A stretch of 64,000 nt of DNA, from assembly GCA_964496575.1 (NCBI GenBank), contig CAZCAC010000018.1, positions 33,787 to 97,786 on the forward strand, read 5' to 3'. The notes beneath the pieces were generated by a model. The model was not told the origin of the DNA. It did no database searches and saw only the letters and a list, made by a program, of their open reading frames with translations. The position numbers and the translations under genes were made by a program. Below are positions 40,567 through 50,524 of the stretch, piece after piece; position 1 is the first letter of the stretch; the number at the start of each line of letters is the position of its first letter. Source of the stretch: CAZCAC01 sp964496575 (lineage in GTDB: Bacteria; Planctomycetota; UBA1135; GCA-002686595).

Positions 40567-40629
40567 GGTGCGGCAGAGCGTACCGCAATCGAGGAGCGAA
40601 TCCGCCCCTCACCAGCGTGGAGTCAACGA

Positions 40630-41394
40630 CTACTCCCGGGGCGCCCCGCTCTCCTCACCACCGGTCAAGCAGGTCCCGAGTACGTTGCCTCCCAGCGTCT
40701 CCAGCTGGTTGTAGGCCTGCTCGACCATGTGCTTGGGCGTGAAGCTCATCCGGATCACCAGGAGGATCCCGTCGACGATCGCGCCGAGCAGGCTGGCGTC
40801 GCTCTTCGACGTCGCCCCGGGCGTGTCGATCAGCACGTAGGAGAAGCGCTGCTTCAGCATCTTCAGCACCGTCCGCGTGCGGTCGGAGCCGAGCAGCTTC
40901 GAGGGGTTCTCCGGCAGCGTTCCCGCGCCCATCAGCATCAGCCGCTCGATCGAGGTGGGTCGGATCGCGGCGTCGAGGGAGCACTGGCCGCGCAGGACGT
41001 CGGCGAGACCCTGGTGACGCTCCTGGCCGAAATAGCGCTCCAGGGCCGGCGTGTGCAGGTTGCCGTCGACGACCAGGATCTGGTTCCCCGGCAGCTCGGC
41101 GAGCGCCACGGCGAGGTTCACCGTCGCCACCGTCTTGCCCTCCGCCTCGACCGAGCTGGTCACGACCAGGGTGCGGGAGGCGCCGTCGGGGTTCAGGGCG
41201 GTGATCGAGTTGCGCAGGCTCCGGAACTGCTCGGCGATCTGCCCGCGTGGCGCCGAGATCATCCGGATCTCGTCGGCGAGCAGCTCCGCCTTCGCGGCCG
41301 CCTCGGGGTCGGCCAGGCTCAGGCCCGGGGCCTGGGGCGGCGGCGGGGACGCGGCCTCGGATTCGGTCTCGGGTTCGGTCTCGGTCTCGGTCAT
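40630..41394 (-). CDS. BY-kinase/CapB-like P-loop ATPase, orphan
   Basis: 254 residues from the ATG at 41394. A repetitive acidic start (ETETEPETE from a six-base tandem repeat) precedes an ATPase domain of the CpsD/CapB family. Walker A is SSVEAEGKTVATVN, Walker A' is ILVVDGNLHTPAL, and Walker B is YVLIDTPGATSKSDASLL. The C-terminus lacks the Tyr cluster that bacterial tyrosine kinases phosphorylate, and no Wzz/Wzc activator or polysaccharide export gene is adjacent. A regulatory ATPase or an exopolysaccharide co-polymerase partner encoded elsewhere are both possible. The gene precedes the Mla operon with a 63-base gap. Confidence 0.8.
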   Translation of the reverse strand: MTETETEPETESEAASPPPPQAPGLSLADPEAAAKAELLADEIRMISAPRGQIAEQFRSLRNSITALNPDGASRTLVVTSSVEAEGKTVATVNLAVALAELPGNQILVVDGNLHTPALERYFGQERHQGLADVLRGQCSLDAAIRPTSIERLMLMGAGTLPENPSKLLGSDRTRTVLKMLKQRFSYVLIDTPGATSKSDASLLGAIVDGILLVIRMSFTPKHMVEQAYNQLETLGGNVLGTCLTGGEESGAPRE

Positions 41395-41618
41395 CGGGTC
41401 TGTTCCTCTTCTGCCCCACGTCGGGAGCGCACGCTCATCCTGCCTCTTCGACCACGATGGGACCAACCCCCAAGGCTATCCGTGTGGCGCCAGGCCGGAT
41501 TCCACCGCGTTCCTCGATCCGATCCGGTCAACCCCGAAGTGGATCAGGGGTGGCGGCGGATTCCATCCTGGCCCCACCTCGCCCCGGCGATTCCCAGATC
41601 CGAGAGGCGCCCACTCGC

Positions 41619-43667
41619 TCAGGGGCCGAGCGACCCGGGCAGCTCCCGCTCGAGGCTCGCCAGCTCGACCACGATCGGGGCGACCCTCGCCGGCCAGCCG
41701 GGCGGGGCGAGGCGCTGCTTCAGCGGGTGCTCGTCCTTCCAGGCGAGCGCCCAGACCTTCGTCCGGAGCTCGCTCGCCGCCCGGTCGCGCCGAGCCGCGG
41801 TCAGGGCGGCGACGGCGCGATCGAGGCCGCGGGCCAGCGCCTCCCGCCGCTCGGGCTCCTCGGGCGGCTCGCCCAGGAGGAGCAGCAGCTCCTCCTGGGC
41901 AGCCCGGCGCTCGGGGCCCCCGCAGAGCGCGCCGAGCTGCTGGAGCTGAAGGGGCCCGAGGGGGTGCTTCTCCGCCAGGGACTCGTGGAGCGCCCGCTGC
42001 TCCCCGACGTCGAGGCACCCGCCGAAGAGCGCCAGGGCGCGGAGGCGCCGCCGGTCGATCCCCCGGGTCCGCTCCAGCGCCGCGCCGACCAGCTCGCGCA
42101 GTCGGGTCGGCCCCCGCTCGTGCGCCCAGCGCCGGAAGTGCTCACTCCAGGAGTCCTCCGCCGGCGCGCGAATGTCGCGGAGCGGCTCGGGCAGGACGCC
42201 ACGGCGGGAGAGCAGCTCGACGAAGGCCTCGGCATCTCCCAGCTGGAGCCACCACCCCGCGAGCAGGAGTGGAGACGGCGGGTCCGACGAGGGCGCCACC
42301 GGGGGTGTGACCCGCAGGGCGCCGAAGAGCACGATCAGCTCCGCGGAGTGGCCGGTGGAGCGTGCCCACTGCAGGAGCCGCGGGATCTCCGCCGGAACCA
42401 CCGAGCGCAGCGGCCGGCGCGGCGGCGCGGCGAGTGCGCGCAGCGCCTGGAAGCGCAGCGCCGGGGGCAGCCCCGGTTCTCTCTCGATCACCTCCAGGAG
42501 GGAGTCGCGCAGGTCGCTCCGCGAGGAGCGCTGCCCCTCGGCGACCACCAGCCGCAGCCAGCGCGATCGCGGCGAGAGTCGCTCCCACCCCTCGAGGATC
42601 TCGCCGCCCCGATCCTCGCCGCCCAGCGACATCGCCCCCGCGCCGGCCAGCGCGCGGGCGATCCGCTCGGCGCGGCGCCGCTCCTCGGTGGAGCCGGACG
42701 CCAGGGCCCGGTCGGCCGCGGCGAGGAGCTCGAGGCGATTGCCGTGGCGCCGGAGGGAGCGGCTCACCCTCCCGCGCGCGCCGGCGATCAGCACCCCCTC
42801 GAGCGCGGCCTCGTCCCCGCGTTCGCTCCACCGCCGGTCGAGCCAGGTGAGCGCAGCGGGCCAGCCGCAGGCGCCCAGGGCCCGCGCGCAGCGGGCCGCG
42901 TCGGTGCCGCCGCGCTCGACGCCGACCACCCAGCGGCGCAACCTCTCCGCCCCACTCTGGCTGCGCGATCCGCCCCGGGCGCTGACCAGGATCCAGGCGC
43001 CCGGCCCCGGCTGCTCACCCTCCCACCGGCCGATCCCGGTGATCGCCAGCCGCCGCTCCTTCACGATCCGCTTCAGGATCTCCAGCGCCGTGCCGCTGAA
43101 ACCCCGGTGCTCGAAGGGAGTGCTCGCACTCGCGGGATCGACGACCAGCGGGATGCCGAGGCCGCCGAAGCGGGCGAGGCGGTCGATCCCGCGCTCCAGC
43201 GCCTCGCTGGCCGGCTCCACCACCAGGTCGAAGGTCGCCTCGCGGGCGAGGCGATCGGTGATCTCGCTGGCCAACGCCGGCGTGCCGGTGGCGCCGGGAC
43301 ACCAGCGGGCGACCAGCTCGTCGAAGGCTCCCTCCCCGATAGTCTCGAGGAGGGGCTCGCGGTCGGTGAGCAGCAGGGCGACCAGCCCGAGGTGCGCGCC
43401 GTCCGCCCCGAGCACGTCGATCAGCCGCCGGCTCGTCTCGGCGTCGGCGCGGCGGGCGCCGGCGGCGAGCTCGGGGTAGTCCTCGAGTGCGAGATTCGCG
43501 CCGAGCCAGCGCTGGGCGCGGTCGCGCTCGGTGGCGGAGCCGCTGGCGAGGCGCTCGAGCCACTTCGTGGCGCCGTCCTCGGGTGCCGGCCCCGCGGAAC
43601 GGAGAGGGAGCGCGAGGGGCAGGGCGAGGAACAGGAGCGCGAGGAGGCGGGCCGAGGGAAGGATCAT
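41619..43667 (-). CDS. Exported helical-repeat protein, 682 residues
   Basis: Signal peptide at about 1-25 (LLALLFLALPLALPLRSAG). The mature protein is Ala/Leu/Arg/Glu-rich with many predicted amphipathic helices, and looks like an alpha-solenoid (HEAT- or TPR-like): GSATERDRAQRWLGANLALE, SRRLIDVLGADGAHLGLVAL, LERTRGIDRRRLRALALFGG. A short beta-rich insertion lies at about 170-245 (GIPLVVDPASASTP, ILKRIVKERRLAITGIG). No catalytic motif or family recognised. It is divergent from the acyl-CoA carboxylase operon across 145 bases. Confidence 0.7.
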   Translation of the reverse strand: MILPSARLLALLFLALPLALPLRSAGPAPEDGATKWLERLASGSATERDRAQRWLGANLALEDYPELAAGARRADAETSRRLIDVLGADGAHLGLVALLLTDREPLLETIGEGAFDELVARWCPGATGTPALASEITDRLAREATFDLVVEPASEALERGIDRLARFGGLGIPLVVDPASASTPFEHRGFSGTALEILKRIVKERRLAITGIGRWEGEQPGPGAWILVSARGGSRSQSGAERLRRWVVGVERGGTDAARCARALGACGWPAALTWLDRRWSERGDEAALEGVLIAGARGRVSRSLRRHGNRLELLAAADRALASGSTEERRRAERIARALAGAGAMSLGGEDRGGEILEGWERLSPRSRWLRLVVAEGQRSSRSDLRDSLLEVIEREPGLPPALRFQALRALAAPPRRPLRSVVPAEIPRLLQWARSTGHSAELIVLFGALRVTPPVAPSSDPPSPLLLAGWWLQLGDAEAFVELLSRRGVLPEPLRDIRAPAEDSWSEHFRRWAHERGPTRLRELVGAALERTRGIDRRRLRALALFGGCLDVGEQRALHESLAEKHPLGPLQLQQLGALCGGPERRAAQEELLLLLGEPPEEPERREALARGLDRAVAALTAARRDRAASELRTKVWALAWKDEHPLKQRLAPPGWPARVAPIVVELASLERELPGSLGP

Positions 43668-43812
43668 CGCCCCAGAGCTTACCGTCGGAGCGGCGCGGAA
43701 TCGGGCGCTCGCCAGTCCTCACCCGTCGAGACTGGCGAGGCCGGCGGCCGGAGCGGTAACCTATCGGGCTCCCCGCCGCTTCTTCTCCTCCCGAAAACCC
43801 CTCCGAAATCGC

Positions 43813-45180
43813 ATGTTCCGCAGTCTCCTGATCGCGAACCGCGGTGAGGTCGCCGTCCGCGTGGCCCGCGCCGCGCGCGAGCTCGGCATCCGCACCGTCT
43901 GTATCTCCTCCGAGGCGGACCTGGGCGCTTCCTGGCTCGAAGGTGTCGACGAGGTGGTCTGCGTCGGCGCCGCCGCGCCCAAGGACTCCTACCTCCGGAT
44001 CGAGCGGATCATCCAGGCCGCGCTGCAGACTCAGTGCGCAGCGGTCCACCCCGGCTGGGGCTTCCTCGCCGAGAACTCGCGCTTCGCCTCGCTCTGCGCG
44101 CAGCACGGCCTCACCTTCCTCGGCCCCGGGCCGGGCACCATGGAGAAGCTCGGGCTGAAGATCCCCGCCAAGCAGGCGATGCGCGCCGCGGGCCTCGACG
44201 GGATCCCCGGGAGCGAGGGGTTGCTCGGGAGCCTCGAGGAGGCGCGGGAGGTCGCCGAGGCGACCGGCTACCCGGTGATCGTCAAGGCGGACGCCGGCGG
44301 CGGCGGGCGCGGGATGCGCCGCTGCGACTCCGCGGGCGAGCTCGAGAGCGGCTGGCACCAGGCGTCGGCCGAGGCGGAGGCGGCCTTCGGCAACGGGCAG
44401 CTCTACCTGGAGAAGTACATCACCGGCGGCCGGCACATCGAGATCCAGATCCTCTGCGACGCCTTCGGCCACGGGATCCACCTCGGCGAGCGGGAGTGCT
44501 CGATCCAGCGCAACCACCAGAAGCTGATCGAGGAGTCCCCCAGCCCGGCGCTGACCCCCGAGCAGCGCAGCGAGCTCGGCCTGAAGGCGGCGAAGGCGGC
44601 GAGCGCGATCGGCTACGTCGGCGCGGGCACCGTCGAGTTCTTCCGCGAGCCCGGCGGTCAGCTCTACTTCATGGAGATGAACGCGCGGCTGCAGGTCGAG
44701 CACCCGGTGACCGAGATGGTCAGCGGGATCGACCTGGTGAAGCAGCAACTCCTCGTCGCGGCCAACCACCCGCTGGAGATCACCCAGGACGACGTGCAGC
44801 TCTCGGGCGCCGCGATCGAGTGCCGGATCAACGCCGAGGACCCGAGCGCGGACTTCCGCCCGACTCCGGGGAAGCTCGAGGTCTACGAGTTCCCCGCCGG
44901 GGTCGGCCCCGGCGAGGTGCGCGTCGACACGCACCTGGTCGCGGGCGATACGGTGCCCCCGTACTACGACTCGCTCCTCGCCAAGGTGATCGCGCACGGC
45001 GCAACCCGCGACGAGGCGATCGAGACGATGCTGGCCACGTTGCGGGAGGCGCGGATCGAAGGCGTCTCCACCACCACCCCGCTGCACCTCGCCGTGCTGA
45101 TGAGTCCCGAGTTCCGCCGCGGCGAGTATGACACCGCGAGCATTCCCGGCTGGAGCGGCGAGCAGGTCGCCAACCACTGA
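43813..45180 (+). CDS. accC: Biotin carboxylase subunit of acyl-CoA carboxylase/decarboxylase
   Basis: Carboxylates the biotin of a carrier protein using ATP and bicarbonate. 455 residues, full length: N-terminal FRSLLIANRGEVAVRVARAA, glycine-rich ATP-grasp loop GGGGRGMRRC, and the active-site region YFMEMNARLQVEHPVTEMV followed by the C-terminal domain with ECRINAEDPSADFRPTPGKL. Start chosen at ATG 43813, which fits the family N-terminus. First gene of an operon with a carboxyltransferase and a biotinyl protein, 23 bases ahead of the next gene. The symbol is used for the family; this copy most likely serves the adjacent acyl-CoA carboxylase rather than fatty-acid synthesis. Confidence 0.92.
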   Translation: MFRSLLIANRGEVAVRVARAARELGIRTVCISSEADLGASWLEGVDEVVCVGAAAPKDSYLRIERIIQAALQTQCAAVHPGWGFLAENSRFASLCAQHGLTFLGPGPGTMEKLGLKIPAKQAMRAAGLDGIPGSEGLLGSLEEAREVAEATGYPVIVKADAGGGGRGMRRCDSAGELESGWHQASAEAEAAFGNGQLYLEKYITGGRHIEIQILCDAFGHGIHLGERECSIQRNHQKLIEESPSPALTPEQRSELGLKAAKAASAIGYVGAGTVEFFREPGGQLYFMEMNARLQVEHPVTEMVSGIDLVKQQLLVAANHPLEITQDDVQLSGAAIECRINAEDPSADFRPTPGKLEVYEFPAGVGPGEVRVDTHLVAGDTVPPYYDSLLAKVIAHGATRDEAIETMLATLREARIEGVSTTTPLHLAVLMSPEFRRGEYDTASIPGWSGEQVANH

Positions 45181-45203
45181 GTCCCCGGAGATAGAGAGAC
45201 GAG

Positions 45204-46931
<1,728 letters not shown>

Positions 46932-46940
46932 GGATCCGAC

Positions 46941-47513
46941 ATGCACGAGCGAAGAGAACTCCTGTTCGAGCGCGACGGAGAGACGACGCGACTCCTTTGC
47001 CCCGGCGTCGGTGAGTTCACCGGCGCGATTCCTCCCGGCGGGATGCTCGGTCCGGGGCAGGACGCGGGCGTCCTGATCGTGACCGGCCGCTCCTACTTCC
47101 TGCGCGTGCCCGAGAGCGTGTCGGGGCGCGTGCAGAACCCACTGCCGGAGCGGATCCACCAGCCTGTCGGCTACCGCACCGTGCTCTACGAGCTGGCGCC
47201 GATCTCCGCTGACGGAGCGCTGGAGAGCGCCGCGGCCGAGGAGGAGGCCGGGAGCGGTCTCGCCCTGCGCGCCACGCAGACCGGCCGCTTCTACCACCGC
47301 CCCTCCCCCGACGAGCCGACGTTCGTCGAGGTCGGCTCGGTGATCTCCGAAGGCGACGTCGTCGGGCTGGTCGAGGTGATGAAGACCTTCGCCCACGTGA
47401 CCTACCAGGCGACCGGGGCGATGCCCTCGAAGGCCAGGGTGGTCCGAATCCTGGTCGGCGACGGGGACGAGATGCACGAGGGTGAGCCGCTGATCGAGGT
47501 CGAGGCGCCGTAG
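46941..47513 (+). CDS. Biotinyl-domain carrier protein (BCCP-like)
   Basis: 190 residues. C-terminal biotinyl domain (about 115-190) with the biotinylated Lys148 in LVEVMKTF; the usual motif is EAMKM, so Ala is replaced by Val at the -2 position. The N-terminal 100 residues (GRSYFLRVPESVSGRVQN) have no domain I recognise and may bind the carboxyltransferase. Starts 9 bases after the carboxyltransferase stop, completing a three-gene biotin-dependent carboxylase. Confidence 0.87.
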   Translation: MHERRELLFERDGETTRLLCPGVGEFTGAIPPGGMLGPGQDAGVLIVTGRSYFLRVPESVSGRVQNPLPERIHQPVGYRTVLYELAPISADGALESAAAEEEAGSGLALRATQTGRFYHRPSPDEPTFVEVGSVISEGDVVGLVEVMKTFAHVTYQATGAMPSKARVVRILVGDGDEMHEGEPLIEVEAP

Positions 47514-47521
47514 GGTCCAGG

Positions 47522-48661
47522 ATGGACGGGCTCGATCCCGCCTCGTATCAGCTGCCGCGCGAGGTCACGGCGACGCTCTTCTCCCCTGCCCTGTGCGTGC
47601 ACCTCGACCGCGTGCGGAGGAACGTCGCGCGCGTGCTGGAGCTCTGCGGTGGCGATCCGGACCGCTGGCGGCCGCACGTCAAGACGACCAAGATCCCGCG
47701 CGTGTGGCGGGAGCTCCGCGCGGCGGGGGTCGAGCAGTTCAAGTGCGCGACGATCCGGGAGGCACGGCTGCTCGCGGAGACGCTGGAGGGGAGCGGCGAC
47801 GTGCTGCTCGCCTACCCGGCGGCCGGGCCCGCCCCCGCGGCGCTGGGGAAGCTCGCCGAGCGTTTTCCGATGGTGCGCTTCTCTATCCTCAGCGAGGACC
47901 CGGACCACGTCCGGCGGGTGCCGGAGAGCGTGACCGTCTTCGTCGACGTCGACCCCGGCTACCATCGCACCGGCCTGCCGCTCACCGCGCGCGACGCCGT
48001 CCTGGCGGTCGCCGAGGCGGCCGGGGAGCGCTTCCGGGGCGTCCACCACTACGAAGGGCATCTCACCCAGGTCGATTACGACGAGCGACGGCGAGACGCC
48101 TTCACGGGGTACGAGGAGCTGCTGGGGCTCCTGGAAGCCCTGCGCGAGCGCGGGCTGCCCGCCGGGGAGCTCGTCACCAGCGGGACGCCCGGCTTCCGCT
48201 GCGCGCTCGAGTACGCCCCCTTCGCTGCATTCGAGGATACGCAGCATCGAGTCTCGCCGGGCACGGTGGTCTTCCACGACGGACGCTCCGAAGAGGAGAA
48301 TCCGGGGCTGGGGCTCGAGCCGGCAGCGGTGCTGTTCACGCGCGTGGTCAGCGCGCCGACCGGAACCTCCGTGACCTGCGACGCCGGCTCGAAGGCGATC
48401 GCCGCCGAGGCGGGGACGCCCTGCGCGCGGGTGATCGGCCGGCCGGGCCTGATCGCGCGGGTCCCCAGCGAGGAGCACCTGCCGCTCACCGTGAGCGCCG
48501 GCCCACCTCCGGCGCGCGGTACCGAGTTGTACCTCGTGCCCCGCCACGTCTGCCCAACGGTCAACCTCGCCGAGGAGGTGGTGCTGGTCGACGGTGGAGC
48601 GGTGATCGGAACCGCCGCGGTGGCGGCGCGTGCTCACGACACTTTCTTCTACCAGGAGTAG
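47522..48661 (+). CDS. D-threonine aldolase / D-serine dehydratase-like PLP enzyme (alanine-racemase fold)
   Basis: 379 residues. N-terminal PLP barrel with the Lys in RPHVKTTK (about 50-57), VDVDPGYHRTGLP mid-barrel, and SGGTPxx-like SGTPGFRCALEY phosphate loop. The C-terminal beta-domain carries the metal pair His/Cys of the family in PRHVCPTVNLAEE, preceded by SEEHLPL. The family cleaves D-threonine or dehydrates D-serine, or uses 3-hydroxyaspartate. Starts 8 bases after the biotinyl gene, so it is co-transcribed with the carboxylase, an unusual pairing. The substrate cannot be told from sequence reading. Confidence 0.85.
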   Translation: MDGLDPASYQLPREVTATLFSPALCVHLDRVRRNVARVLELCGGDPDRWRPHVKTTKIPRVWRELRAAGVEQFKCATIREARLLAETLEGSGDVLLAYPAAGPAPAALGKLAERFPMVRFSILSEDPDHVRRVPESVTVFVDVDPGYHRTGLPLTARDAVLAVAEAAGERFRGVHHYEGHLTQVDYDERRRDAFTGYEELLGLLEALRERGLPAGELVTSGTPGFRCALEYAPFAAFEDTQHRVSPGTVVFHDGRSEEENPGLGLEPAAVLFTRVVSAPTGTSVTCDAGSKAIAAEAGTPCARVIGRPGLIARVPSEEHLPLTVSAGPPPARGTELYLVPRHVCPTVNLAEEVVLVDGGAVIGTAAVAARAHDTFFYQE

Positions 48662-48662
48662 A

Positions 48663-49097
48663 TCAGCGCGAGGCGGCCGCGCTGCTGCGAGCAACCGTCT
48701 TCCGCTCCGCGCTCACCGCGAAGACCTTCCAGAAGATCTCGTCGGGGAAGCCCTCCACGAAGTTCGCGCGCGGGGCCCAGCTCCGCTCCTGCAGCTCCGG
48801 CGAGCGGATCAGCGGCCCCAGCGGCACACCCCCGCTGTTGTAGTCGTACACCGCCACCTGGAAGTAGCCCCCCTCGGGCAGCTCGCCCGCCCACTGGAAG
48901 AGGGAGAGGTCCGCGCCCCCGCCTTGCGGCGAGACACAGCGGAGCTCCCCGGCATCGGTCGGAAGCTCCGGCGGATCGTCGTCTCCTCCGCCGCAGCCGC
49001 CGAGGAGGAAAGGCAGCAGGGTCAAGGCGACCAGCGCGCCGCCAGCGAGGTGGTGCCGGCCGCGCCGGATCGGTTCGTGCATCTCGAGGTCCTTCAT
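48663..49097 (-). CDS. Small lipoprotein of unknown function
   Basis: 144 residues. Signal with lipobox LLGGC (Cys at about residue 35) after a long basic leader; starts at ATG 49097 or the ATG 15 bases downstream of it. Mature part about 110 residues with LRCVSPQGG, FQVAVYDYNSGGVPLGPLIR and FPDEIFWKVFAVSAERKTVA. A Ser/Ala-rich tail ends it. It converges with the aldolase gene and is divergent from the SDR gene (32-base gap). Confidence 0.7.
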   Translation of the reverse strand: MKDLEMHEPIRRGRHHLAGGALVALTLLPFLLGGCGGGDDDPPELPTDAGELRCVSPQGGGADLSLFQWAGELPEGGYFQVAVYDYNSGGVPLGPLIRSPELQERSWAPRANFVEGFPDEIFWKVFAVSAERKTVARSSAAASR

Positions 49098-49129
49098 GAT
49101 CGCTTCGTCGAGGTGGTATCGTAATCGAG

Positions 49130-50017
49130 ATGAGAATCCTCGTCACCGGTGCGACCGGCTTCATCGGGCGCTCGCTGGTCGAGCGGCTGGCCGCCCGTGG
49201 AGATCGCCTGACCCTCACCTCCCGAGACCCCGCGGGGGTGCGGCCTCCGACGCCGGATACCGAGGTGGTCGGCGCGCTCCCGGAGCTCTCCGGCTTCGAC
49301 GCGGTGGTGGGCCTGGCCGGCGAGCCGATCCTCGGCCGTCGCTGGAGTGCGGCGCAGAAGGCCCGGATCGTCGGCAGTCGCGTCGAGGGGACCGGGGACG
49401 TCGTTCTCGCCCTGGAGCGCGCCGACCCGCGGCCGGCGGTGCTGGTCAACGCCTCGGCGATCGGCTTCTACGGCGATCGCGGAGACGAGTTGCTCGACGA
49501 ACGGAGCCGCCCGGGCTCCGATTTCCTCGCGGAGGTCTGCCTCGACTGGGAAGCGAGCGCGAACCGGGCCCGAGATCTCGGCGTGCGCACCGTGCTGCTG
49601 CGCACCGGCGTGGTGCTGGGCCCTGGCGGCGGCGCGCTGAAGAAGATGCTCCCGCTCTTCCGCCTCGGTCTCGGCGGCCCGATCGGCTCGGGAGCTCAGT
49701 GGATGAGCTGGATCCATCGCGACGACCTCGTTCGGATGATCCTCTTCGCCCTCGACACGCCGGAGGTGGAGGGGCCGCTGAACGGCACCGCCCCGAATCC
49801 GGTGACTGGCAAGAACTTCACCGCCGAGCTGGGACGCGTGCTGCGGCGCCCCGCCTTCCTGCCCGCGCCCGGATTCGGCTTGCGGCTGGTGCTCGGCGAG
49901 GCGGCCTCGATGCTCCTCGCCAGCCAGCGCTGTAGCGCGGACCGGGCGCTCGAGTTCGGCTTCCACTTCGATCACCCCGAGCTGGCGGAAGCCCTCGCCG
50001 CACTCCTCGCCCGCTGA
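49130..50017 (+). CDS. TIGR01777-family SDR epimerase/dehydratase (YfcH-like)
   Basis: 295 residues, extended short-chain dehydrogenase fold. NAD(P)-binding loop TGATGFIGRSLV (6-17), VVGLAGEPILGRRWS, and the SAIGFYGDRG segment with Tyr, all typical of the YfcH/SDR39U1 group. No classical YxxxK is seen: YGDRGDELLDE replaces it, as usual in this family. Substrate unknown. Followed by acpS after 8 bases. Confidence 0.88.
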   Translation: MRILVTGATGFIGRSLVERLAARGDRLTLTSRDPAGVRPPTPDTEVVGALPELSGFDAVVGLAGEPILGRRWSAAQKARIVGSRVEGTGDVVLALERADPRPAVLVNASAIGFYGDRGDELLDERSRPGSDFLAEVCLDWEASANRARDLGVRTVLLRTGVVLGPGGGALKKMLPLFRLGLGGPIGSGAQWMSWIHRDDLVRMILFALDTPEVEGPLNGTAPNPVTGKNFTAELGRVLRRPAFLPAPGFGLRLVLGEAASMLLASQRCSADRALEFGFHFDHPELAEALAALLAR

Positions 50018-50025
50018 GCTCCCCC

Positions 50026-50409
50026 ATGACCATCGTCTCCATCGGCAGCGACCTCACCCGTATCGAGCGCATCGGCGCGGTGATCGACCGGCGCGGCCGC
50101 TCGCTGCTCGATCGCCTCTTCACCGAGGAGGAGCAACGCTACTGCGAGGAACGCCGCCGCCAACGCCTGACTCACTACGCGGGTCGCTTCGCGGTGAAGG
50201 AAGCGGTGATGAAGGTGCTCGGCACCGGCTGGTCGGGCGGCGTGCGCTGGATCGACATCGAGACGCTGCGCGACCGCGGCCAGGCCCCGCGGGTGGTCCT
50301 GCACGGGAAGGCCGCGGAGCTCGCGCGCGCGAAGGGGATCGAGCGGCTGCACGTCACCATCACCCACGACGCGGGAATCGCGATGGCGGTGGTGGTAGCG
50401 GAGGGGTAG
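50026..50409 (+). CDS. acpS: Holo-[acyl-carrier-protein] synthase
   Basis: Transfers 4-phosphopantetheine from CoA to apo-ACP. 127 residues with both family motifs: IGSDLTRIERI (6-16, Mg-binding Asp) and RFAVKEAVMKVLGTG (about 54-68, catalytic Glu/Lys). Length is normal for an AcpS monomer of the trimeric class. Likely co-transcribed with the SDR gene. A hairpin follows at 50465-50491. Confidence 0.93.
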   Translation: MTIVSIGSDLTRIERIGAVIDRRGRSLLDRLFTEEEQRYCEERRRQRLTHYAGRFAVKEAVMKVLGTGWSGGVRWIDIETLRDRGQAPRVVLHGKAAELARAKGIERLHVTITHDAGIAMAVVVAEG

Positions 50410-50464
50410 TGGCGGGTGACTTGTTCTCGGGAATGAGGAATGGGGAATCCAGACAACCACAAGA

Positions 50465-50491
50465 GGGGACACCGCCCACCGGCGGTGCCCC
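50465..50491. terminator. Hairpin between convergent acpS and amidotransferase genes
   Basis: GGGG (50465-50468), one bulged A, then CACCGCC (50470-50476) pair with GGCGGTG (50481-50487) and CCCC (50488-50491) around a 4-base loop. It lies between two gene ends and is probably a two-way terminator. Confidence 0.65.
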
Positions 50492-50524
50492 AGCACTCGC
50501 ACTCACACACTCGAGCGACCCGGC

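Noticed and set aside
43015..45177. 720-codon minus-strand frame overlapping the biotin carboxylase gene
   Set aside because: Antisense to accC and the exported helical protein, both with clear family or signal evidence; composition is typical of a GC-rich shadow.
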